A program made the translations under genes and the position numbers. The notes under the pieces were generated by a model, which did not search any database, was not told the DNA's origin, and was given only the letters and a program-made list of their open reading frames with translations. 64,000 bases of DNA, taken from Rhizobium sp. C1 (GTDB lineage: Bacteria > Pseudomonadota > Alphaproteobacteria > Rhizobiales > Rhizobiaceae). Location: assembly GCF_021026335.1 (NCBI RefSeq), contig NZ_JAJNCY010000007.1, positions 124,001 through 188,000 on the forward strand, read 5' to 3'. This document shows, one piece after another, positions 24,445 through 33,724 of the stretch; positions within the stretch are counted from its first letter, which is position 1; the number at the start of each line of letters is the position of its first letter.

Positions 24445-26031
24445 ATGAAGACGTCCGACCAATATATCCTGGCCATCGATCTGGGCACCAGCGGCTGCAA
24501 GGTGGGCCTGGTGTCAAGCCGCGGAGCGATTGTCGCCTGGGCGTTTCGCCCGGTCGAACTGCTGGTGGTCGACGGCATCGGCGCGGAACAGCGCCCGGAA
24601 GACTGGTGGAATGCCTTTCTGGAGGCAAGCCGGGATGTCCTTTCGCAGCGCGCTGTGCCTGCTGGGCAGGTGGCAGGCATCTGCGCTTCTACGCAGGGCG
24701 AAGGCACGATCGCAGTGGACCGCAACGGCCAGCCGCTCACCAACGGGATCACCTGGCTCGACATGCGCGGCGCGCAGCATCTGAAGAAATCGATGCGCGG
24801 TGCGCTGAAGGTCGCCGGCTACAACGCGGTCAAGCTGCAGAAGTGGCTTCGCCTCTGCGGCGGCGCGCCTGCCCTGTCTGGGAAGGACCCCGCCGGCCAC
24901 ATGCTCTTTGTCCGCGACGAGCTGCCCGGCGTCTATGAGAAGACCTACAAGTTCCTGAACGTCCTCGATTTCTTCAACCTGCGCCTCACCGGCCGCTTCT
25001 GCGCGACGCAGGATTCCATCCTGACCTCCTGGGTCACGGACAATCGCGACGTGAACGCAATCCGCTATGACGACGGCCTGATCGCCGCAAGCGGCATCGA
25101 AAAGTCGAAATTCCCTGATCTCGTGCGCTGCACCGATGTCATCGGCACGTTGCTGCCCGAGGTCGCCAACCAGCTCGGCCTGTCTCCTGAAACCCCCGTC
25201 GTCGCTGGCGCGATCGATAACTCGGCCGCAGCTATCGGCGCCGGAGCCTATGAAGATTATGAGGCCCATCTCTACATGGGCTCCTCCTCCTGGGTCGGGG
25301 CGCATGTGCCCTTCAAGAAGACGAGCGTCTTCGACCAGATCGCCGCCGTGCCCTGCCCCGCCCCGTCGAAATATCTGATGATGGCGATGCAATCGAGCGG
25401 CGCGGCCAACATCGCCTTCCTCAAGGACCGCATGGTCTATCACGATGACGGCCTCTACAAGGGCGAACCGACCCCGGATGTCTATGCGGTGCTCGACGAG
25501 ATTTCCGCCCGCACGCCGGCCGGTGCGCAAGGCATGGTCTATCTGCCATGGCTCTTCGGCGAGCGCAGCCCGGTGGACGATGCCTCGCTCCGCGCCGGCA
25601 TCTTCAACATGAGCATCGAGCACAATCGCGAGACGCTGGTGCGCGCCGTTTTCGAGGGCGTGGCGCTGAATACCCGCTGGATGATGCGCCCGGTCAACAA
25701 GTTCCTCGGCCGCAAGATCGAGGAACTGACCATCATCGGCGGCGGCGCCATGTCCAATTCCTGGTGCCAGATCTTCGCCGATGTCCTCAATGTCCAAATT
25801 CGCCAGCCACGCGACCCGATGAAGGCAAACGCGCGCGGCGCGACCTTCATCGCGCTTCACGGGTTGAACATCATGGACATGCAGGACGCAACGAAATCCG
25901 TCGTCATCGAGCGAGTCTATGAACCGCAGGCTGCCCATCGTCAGCTCTATGACGAGCGTTTCGGGATTTTCACGGAGCTGCACAAGCGCCTTGCCCCGCT
26001 CTACCGCCGCCTGAATGGCGCAAAAGGATGA
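24445..26031 (+). CDS. FGGY-family carbohydrate kinase
   Basis: The 528-residue protein has the FGGY N-terminal phosphate loop in YILAIDLGTSGCKVGLVSS, TWLDMRGAQHL, and the C-terminal half with VVAGAIDNSAAAIGAGAYED, YLPWLFGERSPVDD and the FGGY signature region IEELTIIGGGAMSNSWCQIFADVLNV. FGGY kinases phosphorylate sugars or polyols. The sequence is xylulokinase-like, but the substrate cannot be read. It leads a four-gene operon: 5 bp to the aldolase gene. ATG 24445 is chosen (GGGAACGAGCG upstream); ATG 24400 is an alternative that adds 15 residues. Confidence 0.9.
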   Translation: MKTSDQYILAIDLGTSGCKVGLVSSRGAIVAWAFRPVELLVVDGIGAEQRPEDWWNAFLEASRDVLSQRAVPAGQVAGICASTQGEGTIAVDRNGQPLTNGITWLDMRGAQHLKKSMRGALKVAGYNAVKLQKWLRLCGGAPALSGKDPAGHMLFVRDELPGVYEKTYKFLNVLDFFNLRLTGRFCATQDSILTSWVTDNRDVNAIRYDDGLIAASGIEKSKFPDLVRCTDVIGTLLPEVANQLGLSPETPVVAGAIDNSAAAIGAGAYEDYEAHLYMGSSSWVGAHVPFKKTSVFDQIAAVPCPAPSKYLMMAMQSSGAANIAFLKDRMVYHDDGLYKGEPTPDVYAVLDEISARTPAGAQGMVYLPWLFGERSPVDDASLRAGIFNMSIEHNRETLVRAVFEGVALNTRWMMRPVNKFLGRKIEELTIIGGGAMSNSWCQIFADVLNVQIRQPRDPMKANARGATFIALHGLNIMDMQDATKSVVIERVYEPQAAHRQLYDERFGIFTELHKRLAPLYRRLNGAKG

Positions 26032-26035
26032 TGTG

Positions 26036-26689
26036 ATGATCAGTTTCGCCAGAGAAAGACAGGATGTCGCCGACATGTGCCGTGTGCTGGCCGATCACGG
26101 CTATTTCGCCGGCACGGGCGGCAATCTCGGTTTGCGCCTCAATGAAAAGTTGATGGCCGTGACACCGTCCGCGCTCGATTACTACCTCATCCAGGCCGAG
26201 GACGTCGTCGTCCTCGATATCAACACGCTCACAGTCGTGGAGGGCGAACGAACCCCGACGGTCGAAAAGGCGCTGCATGCCGCAATGCTGAAAGCACACC
26301 CTGACCATGGCGTCAGCATCCACACCCACCAGCCGGTGGCGAGCGCGGTTGCGCTGTCTCACGAGGTTCTGCCATGGCCTGACGGCATGGATCGAACCGG
26401 ACTCGGCCCCCATATCGCCGTCATCCCCTATCGACCCTCGGGCACCGGCATGCTGGCAAAGGTCTTCCGCAAGACCCTGCGCTCCAACATCAACGCCTAT
26501 CTGATGGCCAGCCATGGCGCGATCTGCTCGGCGCCGGATTTTCAGGCGGGGCTTGGCGTCATTCGCAAGATCGATGCGGCGGCAGCCGCTTTCCTGCGCG
26601 CGCGCCTGGAGCGCCGCGCCAACCTCGACAAACAGCTTCAGGCGAGCCTCCTGAAGACCCTGAACAAGATTGAAATGATGGGAGCTTGA
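26036..26689 (+). CDS. Class II aldolase/adducin family aldolase (fuculose-phosphate aldolase-like)
   Basis: The 217-residue protein keeps the class II aldolase motifs: GTGGNLGLRL (phosphate-binding glycines), TPTVEKALHAAMLKAHPD, metal ligands in SIHTHQP, and the third histidine in MASHGAI. It would cleave a phosphorylated keto sugar into dihydroxyacetone phosphate and an aldehyde, which fits the kinase just upstream. The start at 26036 is preferred because AAAAGGATGATGTG precedes it; ATG 26015 overlaps the kinase gene. The exact substrate is unknown. A second, histidine-less relative lies two genes downstream. Confidence 0.88.
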   Translation: MISFARERQDVADMCRVLADHGYFAGTGGNLGLRLNEKLMAVTPSALDYYLIQAEDVVVLDINTLTVVEGERTPTVEKALHAAMLKAHPDHGVSIHTHQPVASAVALSHEVLPWPDGMDRTGLGPHIAVIPYRPSGTGMLAKVFRKTLRSNINAYLMASHGAICSAPDFQAGLGVIRKIDAAAAAFLRARLERRANLDKQLQASLLKTLNKIEMMGA

Positions 26690-26692
26690 GAC

Positions 26693-28156
26693 ATGAACAT
26701 GAGCGCAGACATCTCCACCAACGCCTATTCGATCAGCGCCTGGCCGGATTATCCGGACCTGATGGACCGTCTCAACGCGCTCCTCAAGCAACCGGTGCGC
26801 GGCATCGCACGACAGAACATGCCGCAGGTGCTCGATTACTTCGAACAGAAGTGCAAGACCTCCAAGGCTCTGGCCGAGCGCGCCAAGGAAGTCATTCCCG
26901 GCGGCGTCCAGCATAATCTCGCCTTCAACTATCCCTTCGCCATCGCCGCGGCCAAGGTGGACGGCGCCTACATGTGGGACGAGGACGGCAACCGCTATAT
27001 CGACTTTCTCCAGGCCGGCGGCCCGACCATTCTGGGTTCGAACTATCAGCCGGTTCGGCAGAAGGTTCACGAGATCGTCGAAAACTGCGGCCCGGTGACC
27101 GGCCTGCTGCACGAATACGAGATCAAGCTCGCCGAGATCATCCGCAAGTACATGCCCGGCATCGAAATGTTCCGCATGCTGGGTTCGGGTACTGAGGCGG
27201 TCATGGGTGCAATCCGCCTTGCCCGCGCCCATACGGGCAAGAAATGGGTGATCAAGGTCGGTGGCGACTACCACGGCTGGTCTGACCAGATGGTCTACGG
27301 CATGCGCGTTCCCGGCACCGGCCGCCGCGAGGCTGTCGGCATTCCGAAGGGCTCCACGGCCTACACCCAGGAAGTCTTCCCGAACGAACTCGGGTCGCTT
27401 CGCCGCAAGCTGATGCTCAACAAGATCCGCGGCGGGACCGCCGCTATCATCGTCGAGCCGCTGGGCCCCGAAAGCGGCACACGGCCGGTGACGCCGGAAT
27501 ACAACCGCGAGGTTCGCAAGCTTTGCGACGAATTCGGTGCACTGCTGATCTTCGACGAAGTCGTCACCGGCTTCCGCGTCGGCATGGGCGGCGGTCAGGG
27601 ATACTTCAAGGTCAAGCCCGACCTCACCGTCTTCGGCAAGGCGATCACCGGCGGCTATCCGATGGCCGGCGGCATCGGGGGACCCAAGGAGATCATGATG
27701 ACGCTCGCCGGCGGCATCGGCGGCAAGGGCGGCAAGCGCGCTTTTGTTGGCGGCACGCTCTCGGCCAATCCGCTCTCCTGCGTGGCGGGCTATTACGCTA
27801 TTGAGGAAATGGCCCGCACGGGCGCCCCGGTTCTCGCCGGCCGCGCCGGCGATCGGTTGGCAGCGGGCCTCAAGGAGATCATGAACCGCCTCGGTCTGCC
27901 TTACGTCGTCTATAACATGGGCTCCATCGTTCATCTGCAGACCTCCGCTGTGCTCTTGATGAGCATGCGCAACCCGATCAAGCTGATGCGCGAGGCTGAC
28001 GCCCGCAAGCACCTGATGGAGGAAATGGGCGCGGCCTATCTCTCACGCGGGATCCTGACGCTTGCCGGCAGCCGCATCTATACGAGCATGGCCGACACGG
28101 ATGACGTTATTGACGATGCGTTGAACCGCTTCGAAGACGTCTTCAAGCTGGTGTAA
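26693..28156 (+). CDS. Class III PLP-dependent aminotransferase (glutamate-1-semialdehyde aminomutase-like)
   Basis: A 487-residue PLP enzyme. It has GSGTEAVMGAIRLARAHTG, GDYHGWSDQMVYG, the PLP-phenol aspartate in LLIFDEVVTGFRV, the Schiff-base lysine in LTVFGKAITGGYPM, and FVGGTLSANPLSC. The N-terminal extension (about 1-70) precedes the typical VIPGGVQHNLAFNYPF opening. Class III enzymes move amino groups on omega-amino acids or semialdehydes. Being 3 bp after the aldolase gene is unusual for a sugar operon and suggests that the substrate or an aldolase product bears an amino group. Substrate not determined. Confidence 0.9.
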   Translation: MNMSADISTNAYSISAWPDYPDLMDRLNALLKQPVRGIARQNMPQVLDYFEQKCKTSKALAERAKEVIPGGVQHNLAFNYPFAIAAAKVDGAYMWDEDGNRYIDFLQAGGPTILGSNYQPVRQKVHEIVENCGPVTGLLHEYEIKLAEIIRKYMPGIEMFRMLGSGTEAVMGAIRLARAHTGKKWVIKVGGDYHGWSDQMVYGMRVPGTGRREAVGIPKGSTAYTQEVFPNELGSLRRKLMLNKIRGGTAAIIVEPLGPESGTRPVTPEYNREVRKLCDEFGALLIFDEVVTGFRVGMGGGQGYFKVKPDLTVFGKAITGGYPMAGGIGGPKEIMMTLAGGIGGKGGKRAFVGGTLSANPLSCVAGYYAIEEMARTGAPVLAGRAGDRLAAGLKEIMNRLGLPYVVYNMGSIVHLQTSAVLLMSMRNPIKLMREADARKHLMEEMGAAYLSRGILTLAGSRIYTSMADTDDVIDDALNRFEDVFKLV

Positions 28157-28160
28157 CGCG

Positions 28161-28811
28161 ATGAACGCCAACCGCACCGCCATCAAGGACACCCTTGGAC
28201 TTGCCGCAGCAAGGCTCGCGGGCAAGGGTCTTTTGAAACCCGGTGATACGCTCTCCCAGCGTATCCCGGAACAAAACGCCATCATCCTGACCCGTATCAC
28301 GGCCGGGCAGGACGTACCCGAGGAGTTCACCTGGTTGAGCCTCACTGGTCCGGTATCCAATTTTCATCAGGTCATCTACGGCGCAAGGCCCGATGTCGGG
28401 GCGATCGCCGCAGGCCAGTTCACCTGGACAAACAGGCTCGCGCGCCTCGACCTGTCACTGCCGCCGATCTTCGACGAACAGATCCGTCAACTCGGCGTCG
28501 AGGGCCGCCGCGTGGCCCGTCGCTCGAACGAGCTGGGCGCATTTCCGGCTCTGCAAAACGGCGCGAATGGCTATTGCCTCGACGACCTCTCGATCTGCCT
28601 GGGCATGGGCCTTGAGCGCCTACTGCTGAACATCGAAATCCTGGAAAAATCCGCCCAAAGCTTCGTGCTTGCCGCCAGCTCGGGCCTCAAGGTCCGCCGT
28701 ATTCCCTGGCTGATCAAATATATCGCCAACGGTCGGCTCAAGAAGGACCAGCAGGATGCCGCTGCCCGCCATCTGCGCGGTGAACGGTCCATCCTGAAAG
28801 CAGGATATTAA
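28161..28811 (+). CDS. Aldolase-fold protein lacking the class II metal ligands (probable non-catalytic paralogue)
   Basis: This 216-residue protein aligns by eye with class II aldolases: LGLAAARLAGKGLLKPGDTLSQRIP, NFHQVIYGARPDVGAI and a C-terminal helical part. Where the family has the HTH metal ligands it has AGQFTW, and where the SHGA-type histidine is expected it has NGANGY. The zinc site therefore seems to be absent. It begins 5 bp after the aminotransferase stop and ends the operon. It may bind a ligand or pair with the active aldolase encoded at 26036. The reading is an eye-made alignment; function unknown. Confidence 0.72.
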   Translation: MNANRTAIKDTLGLAAARLAGKGLLKPGDTLSQRIPEQNAIILTRITAGQDVPEEFTWLSLTGPVSNFHQVIYGARPDVGAIAAGQFTWTNRLARLDLSLPPIFDEQIRQLGVEGRRVARRSNELGAFPALQNGANGYCLDDLSICLGMGLERLLLNIEILEKSAQSFVLAASSGLKVRRIPWLIKYIANGRLKKDQQDAAARHLRGERSILKAGY

Positions 28812-28870
28812 AGAAAGGCCGCCGGAACCAACCTCGACGCCCCCCATCAGACGAGACCTCTATAAGAAAA

Positions 28871-28894
28871 AAGGGGCGAGTTGCATCGCCCCTT
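28871..28894 (-). terminator. Rho-independent terminator of the chemoreceptor gene
   Basis: AAGGGGCGA and TCGCCCCTT form a perfect 9-bp stem with a 6-nt loop. On the minus strand the stem is followed by TTTTCTTATA, and it lies 28 bp after the chemoreceptor stop. It may also act on transcripts from the kinase operon, which ends at 28811 on the other strand. Confidence 0.8.
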
Positions 28895-28921
28895 CTGCTT
28901 CTCTTGTGTAATGGAAGAATT

Positions 28922-31261
28922 TCAGAACTCTTCCCAATCCTTTGCCGCCGCGTTGGAGGCAGCGGCCTGCCTGCCGCTACCGAATGCGCTGGCCAGGCGA
29001 TTGCCGAGTGCGCGGGCGGCAGAGGCGATCGGGCGATGCTCGGTGCTTGAAGCGGCTACGGGGCGCGAAGCGGCGGACGCCGCCATGCCCGTGCCACCGA
29101 TGCGGAACTGTGCGATCAGGCGGTTCAACTCGTCGGCCTCATTGGCGAGCGAATGGCTGGCCGCCGTCTGCTCCTCCACCATCGCCGCATTCTGCTGCGT
29201 CGCCTGGTCGATATTGTTGACGGCTTCGCTGATTTCCTTCAGCCCCGTCGACTGTTCGCGCGAGGAGCGCACAATGGCGGTCACGTTCTGGTCGATTTCC
29301 TGAACCTGATTGATGATTTCCAGCAGCGACTTGCCGGTCTCGCCGACCAGTTCCACGCCAATCGTCACCTGGCTGCCCGACTTGGTGATCAGCGCCTTGA
29401 TCTCCTTGGCGGCATTGGCCGAACGCTGGGCCAGCTCGCGCACTTCCTGGGCGACGACCGCAAAGCCCTTGCCGGCTTCGCCAGCACGCGCGGCTTCGAC
29501 GCCGGCATTCAGCGCCAGCAGGTTCGTCTGGAAGGCAATCTCGTCGATGACGCCGATGATGTTGGAGATCTCGCGCGAGGAGGCTTCGATGCCCGACATG
29601 GCATCGACCGCGCGCTGTACCACTTCGCCAGACTTTTCCGCGCCGCGTCGCGTTTGCTCGACAAGGGCACCGGCATCTTCGGCCCGCTTGGTCGAGTCGC
29701 GCAGAGTCGTGGAGATCTCCTCAAGAGCGGCAGCCGTCTCCTCGACCGAGGCAGCCTGCTGTTCGGTGCGCTTGGCGAGGTCGTCGGAGGCCGAGCGGAT
29801 TTCGGAGGAACCTGCGCGGATCGCATTGGCATTCTCGCCGACGGAGCGCAGCGCGCCCTGCAGCTTCTCGACCGAGATATTGAAGTCATGGCGCAACCGA
29901 TCGAGCGAGCCGGCAAAGGCTGTGTCGATGCGATGCGTCATGTCGCCTTCGGCAAGCTTGTTCAGGCCTTCAGCCAGTGCCTCCACGGCGGCCTGTGTCT
30001 GGCGCTCGCGCTCAGCGGCCTCTTCCGCACGTTCGCGGCGTTCGGCTTCGGTCAGCGCGCGGTCGCGCTCCGCCTCGGTCTCCAGACGGGTCTTGGCAAT
30101 GGTGGCATCGCGCAGCACGGCGAGCGAACGGGCCATCTCGCCGATTTCGTCCTTGTGGACCGACTGCGACAGGTCAACATCAGTCTTGCCGCGGGCGATC
30201 TCGCTGGTGGCGACGATGACCGTGTCAAGGCGCTTGCGCATGCGGTTGGCGAGAAACAAGCCGATGGCAACCATGAGGCCGGCGGCAATCGCGATGATGA
30301 TGATGGAGGTGACGGCCAGCGACGTCACCTTGGCAAAGACGACGGCTTTGGGAACGCTGACGACGGTAAACCACGTCGCGTCTGCGGCGAGCGGAACCGG
30401 CACGGCAACAGACAGATAGGGCGTTCCATCCTTGTCGGCGATCTCGAACGGCTTTTCGGGGTTCTTGATCATGGTCTGCCAAGCCGTCACATCAAGCCCG
30501 GAATCCTTCAACGGCTTGCCGAGCGCGGCTTTGTCGGGATGGCTGACAACATTGCCATTATGGCTCAGCAGCGCGACATAGCCCACACCGAGGGGCTTCA
30601 GCTTTGCCATCTCTGTGGAGAGGGCATCCAGCGCACTATCGACACCAACGACGCCGACGAACTTGCCGTCGATCATCACCGGCGTCATGAAGGACGTCAT
30701 GTTTACGACCTTGTCGCCGACCTTGTAGTCATAGGGCTCGGTCAGCATGTCCTTGCCGGTTGCTTTCGGCACCAGATAATAGTCGCCGTCACCGGGCTTT
30801 TCATAGTCGACAAGCGGCATAAGTTCGACCTTGCCGTCGACACGGGCCACATAGGGAATGTATCGGCCGGTCGCATCGTGACCGGGCTTGTTGACGAAAT
30901 CCGCGTCCTTGCCGTCAAAGGCGTTCGGCTCCCAGCCGGTGCTAAGACCGAATGCGGAAGGATTGTCGGCAAGCAGACGCTGCATATAGCCCGTCATGCC
31001 CTCGCGATTCGGTGTGCCTGCCGATTTCATCGCCTGGAGCGCTGAGCGCATGTTCCAGGCGAGTTCCTTGATTCCGGCGAAATGCGTCTCGACCTTGCCG
31101 GCGCTGGAATGCGCTGTCGCGACCATTTCCGAAACCGATCTTTCCTCGACAGCGTGATATGACATCCAAAGCAGGATGCCGGCCGTTGCTACAGTGGTTG
31201 CAACACCGGTCGCCACAATGGCAAGCATGTTCCGACCAATCGCGGTCTTCGGGATCAACAT
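28922..31261 (-). CDS. Methyl-accepting chemotaxis protein with double-Cache sensor
   Basis: A 779-residue transmembrane receptor. It has TM1 at about 10-33, a large periplasmic dCache-type domain (about 35-290, with STGWEPNAFDGKDADFVN and VVGVDSALDAL), TM2 (about 305-330), a HAMP segment, and a C-terminal signalling domain with the hairpin tip sequence EIAFQTNLLALNAGVEAARA. It ends in DWEEF, a xWxxF pentapeptide that tethers CheR/CheB in other receptors. AGGAGAG precedes the ATG at 31261; the longer frame to 31312 has no such site. The gene converges on the kinase/aldolase operon, so it may sense the substrate of that pathway. Confidence 0.93.
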   Translation of the reverse strand: MLIPKTAIGRNMLAIVATGVATTVATAGILLWMSYHAVEERSVSEMVATAHSSAGKVETHFAGIKELAWNMRSALQAMKSAGTPNREGMTGYMQRLLADNPSAFGLSTGWEPNAFDGKDADFVNKPGHDATGRYIPYVARVDGKVELMPLVDYEKPGDGDYYLVPKATGKDMLTEPYDYKVGDKVVNMTSFMTPVMIDGKFVGVVGVDSALDALSTEMAKLKPLGVGYVALLSHNGNVVSHPDKAALGKPLKDSGLDVTAWQTMIKNPEKPFEIADKDGTPYLSVAVPVPLAADATWFTVVSVPKAVVFAKVTSLAVTSIIIIAIAAGLMVAIGLFLANRMRKRLDTVIVATSEIARGKTDVDLSQSVHKDEIGEMARSLAVLRDATIAKTRLETEAERDRALTEAERRERAEEAAERERQTQAAVEALAEGLNKLAEGDMTHRIDTAFAGSLDRLRHDFNISVEKLQGALRSVGENANAIRAGSSEIRSASDDLAKRTEQQAASVEETAAALEEISTTLRDSTKRAEDAGALVEQTRRGAEKSGEVVQRAVDAMSGIEASSREISNIIGVIDEIAFQTNLLALNAGVEAARAGEAGKGFAVVAQEVRELAQRSANAAKEIKALITKSGSQVTIGVELVGETGKSLLEIINQVQEIDQNVTAIVRSSREQSTGLKEISEAVNNIDQATQQNAAMVEEQTAASHSLANEADELNRLIAQFRIGGTGMAASAASRPVAASSTEHRPIASAARALGNRLASAFGSGRQAAASNAAAKDWEEF

Positions 31262-31512
31262 TGGCTTCTCTCCTAGCCTCCAAGGCAAGCGGCGTATTTT
31301 ATCCATAAACACCGGGAAATCGGGCCCGCGTGTCTGAATGCTTTGGCTGGGGAGTCTGCTACTTCTTGGTTGAGAAATTCATAACGCATTAGATTTTTTG
31401 AATCCCGCATACGAGCGATATCGCGAAGATTAGGAGGTAGCCGCGTAAGAGGGGCCGCCAGATGGGCGGGAACCTGCCCGGAACCAGGGTCCACCGGGCA
31501 GGCTTGTGCGGG

Positions 31513-32874
31513 TCAGGCCGGGACTGCGGGCCCGATCTTGCGGCGCGTGAAGCGTGTCAGCAAGACGAAGCCCGTCATCGTCACGGCATAGATCGCGAAG
31601 ATCTGCACGTTGAAGTAAATCACCGCGGCGAAGGCGATCGTCGCCATGCCCAGCGCAAAGGCGGGGGCTATCGGGTAGAGCGGTGCGCGAAACGGCCGAT
31701 CAAGGCCCGGTTCGGCTCTGCGCAGTTTGAACAGACTCAGCATGCTCATGATATACATGGTCAGCGCCCCGAAGACCGACATGGTCACGATGCTTGCGGT
31801 CAGCGACTGGCCGGCGATCGACACCAGATTGTCGCTGAAAATCGCCGCGACACCGATGACGCCGCCGGCAATCGTGGCGACATGCGGGGTGCGGAAGCGT
31901 GGATGCAGACGGCTGAAGAACTCCGGCAGGAAGCCGGCGCGGGACATGGCGAAAATCTGGCGCGCATAGCCCATGATGATCCCGTGGAAGGACGCAACAA
32001 GGCCGAAAAGACCGAGCCAGACAAGCATGTGCAGCCAGCCGCTCGATGTGCCGACGACGAGCTTCATGGCCTGCGGCAGCGGGTCGTTCAGGTTCGACAG
32101 GGCCTTCCAGTCGCCCGAACCGCCGGCAAACAGCATGACGCCAAAGGCGAGAGCGACGAGCGTGAGAACGCCAGTGATATAGGCGATCGGGATCGTGCGC
32201 TTCGGGTTCTTGGCTTCTTCGGCCGCCATGGCGACGCCCTCGATCGCGAGGAAAAACCAGATGGCGAAGGGAATGGCTGCGAAGATGCCGCCAATGGCCG
32301 CCACGCTGAAATGATCCTGGCCGCTCCAGCCACCCGCCGCGAAATTCGCGACACTGAAGGCCGGCGAAACAACGCCCATGAAGACCAGCAATTCTCCGAC
32401 CGCAAGGATCGTCACGAAGAGTTCAAAGGTCGCTGCAATCTGTACACCGACGATGTTCAGCGCGATGAAGACAATATAGGCGCCGAGCGCTGCGATCTTG
32501 GGATCAAGACTCGGGAACTGGACGTTCAGATAGGCACCGATGGCCAGCGCGATGGCAGGCGGGGCAAAGACGAATTCGAAAAGCGTGGCAAAGCCCGCGA
32601 TCGCGCCACCCGTCGGGCCGAAGGCGCGCAGCGAATAGGCAAACGGGCCGCCGGCCTGCGGAATTGCCGTGGTGAGTTCCGTGAAGGAAAAGATGAAGGC
32701 GACATACATCGCCGCGATGACCGTCGTCGTCACCAGGAAGCCGAGCGTGCCGGCGGTTGCCCAGCCATAGCTCCAGCCGAAATACTCACCCGAGATGACA
32801 AGGCCAACGGCAATGCCCCACAGGTGAAACGTGTTCAGTGTTTTCTTCAGTGTTACGTCGTGTGTCTGGCTCAT
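31513..32874 (-). CDS. eat: Ethanolamine permease (APC superfamily)
   Basis: The 453-residue inner-membrane protein has about twelve hydrophobic segments and the amino-acid permease start LNTFHLWGIAVGLVISGEYFGWSYGW, where the consensus SGEYFGWNYG is a mark of ethanolamine permeases. EGVAMAAEEAKNPKRTIP is the conserved loop of APC carriers. It lies 46 bp downstream of eutC, giving the order eutB-eutC-permease, and supplies the substrate for the lyase. AGGGGAATAGCC precedes the ATG. Confidence 0.9.
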   Translation of the reverse strand: MSQTHDVTLKKTLNTFHLWGIAVGLVISGEYFGWSYGWATAGTLGFLVTTTVIAAMYVAFIFSFTELTTAIPQAGGPFAYSLRAFGPTGGAIAGFATLFEFVFAPPAIALAIGAYLNVQFPSLDPKIAALGAYIVFIALNIVGVQIAATFELFVTILAVGELLVFMGVVSPAFSVANFAAGGWSGQDHFSVAAIGGIFAAIPFAIWFFLAIEGVAMAAEEAKNPKRTIPIAYITGVLTLVALAFGVMLFAGGSGDWKALSNLNDPLPQAMKLVVGTSSGWLHMLVWLGLFGLVASFHGIIMGYARQIFAMSRAGFLPEFFSRLHPRFRTPHVATIAGGVIGVAAIFSDNLVSIAGQSLTASIVTMSVFGALTMYIMSMLSLFKLRRAEPGLDRPFRAPLYPIAPAFALGMATIAFAAVIYFNVQIFAIYAVTMTGFVLLTRFTRRKIGPAVPA

Positions 32875-32920
32875 TTTAGGCTATTCCCCTTTTGTTTGAT
32901 GAGCTTTTCGTGAAGTACAG

Positions 32921-33724
32921 TTATCTCCCGGCAGCGACCTCCAGTTGCGAGGTGGCGTCGTTGTCGATTGCGTCTCCCGACCCCATGTCGTCCTTGAGGT
33001 TGACGCCGGTCAGGCCCAGACGAAGCGCGGCATTTGCCAGCCAGACGAGCTTGGACGCCGCTTGGTCGTAGGACAGTCCGCCCTTGCCATGGATGTTGGA
33101 AATGCAGTTGCGCTCGTGGTCGCGGCGGCCGCGGCGAGGGCCGAAGGTGAGATATACGCCGAGGCTCTCGGCAACGCTGAGACCAGGCCGCTCGCCAATC
33201 AGCATCGCCACCAGGCGGGCATCGAGCCGTTCGCCGACATCGTCTCCCAGCGCGACGCGGGCCTGTGTCGCCACCACGACTGGAGCGACCTTGAAACTGG
33301 ACAGACGCTTCAGACAGGCGTGAACCAGCGGCGAGGCATGCATCTGAACCGCAGTCGCCGAAAGGCCGTCGCCGATCACGAAGGCGATATCGTATTGCCG
33401 CCCGGCCTTATCCAATTCGCCGGCGGTTTCGTCGCTCAGCTTCCGCCCGAGATCCGGGCGGGTGAGATAGGTACGGCGATCGGGCGCCTCGCTTCTGACC
33501 CGCAGGAGTTCCAGCGGTGCGAGTTCGGAGGCCAATGCGTCGACATCCAGAGGCTTGTGGACGGCATCGCGGGCGCTGGCATGGGCGTGTTGAAACTCCA
33601 GCACCGCCTTGAGCGGAATGGCGTTGCCGCTGCGGCCGAGGCCGATGCGCGCCGTTGTCGCCGACCGGAGCCGCGACCACGGATCGAGATGCGACGTGAT
33701 GATGTTGCCCTGGTCCTTTTTCAT
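32921..33724 (-). CDS. eutC: Ethanolamine ammonia-lyase small subunit
   Basis: EutC is the small subunit of the adenosylcobalamin-dependent lyase that converts ethanolamine to acetaldehyde and ammonia. The 267-residue protein has the EutC features DPWSRLRSATTARIGLGRSGNAIPLKAVLEFQHAHASARDAVHKPLD, YDIAFVIGDGLSATAVQMHA and RPGLSVAESLGVYLTFGPRRG with the C-terminal ERNCISNIHGKGG. It overlaps eutB by 4 bp (ATGA), so the subunits are coupled. Confidence 0.95.
   Translation of the reverse strand: MKKDQGNIITSHLDPWSRLRSATTARIGLGRSGNAIPLKAVLEFQHAHASARDAVHKPLDVDALASELAPLELLRVRSEAPDRRTYLTRPDLGRKLSDETAGELDKAGRQYDIAFVIGDGLSATAVQMHASPLVHACLKRLSSFKVAPVVVATQARVALGDDVGERLDARLVAMLIGERPGLSVAESLGVYLTFGPRRGRRDHERNCISNIHGKGGLSYDQAASKLVWLANAALRLGLTGVNLKDDMGSGDAIDNDATSQLEVAAGR

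Noticed and set aside
25970-28012. Minus-strand open frame of 680 codons opposite the aldolase and aminotransferase genes
   Set aside because: It mirrors strong plus-strand genes with clear motifs, has no family features and reflects the high-GC third codon positions of the opposite strand.
29153-31045. Plus-strand open frame of 630 codons opposite the chemoreceptor gene
   Set aside because: The minus-strand chemoreceptor has unambiguous domains over the same bases; the plus-strand product is compositionally odd and has no motif.
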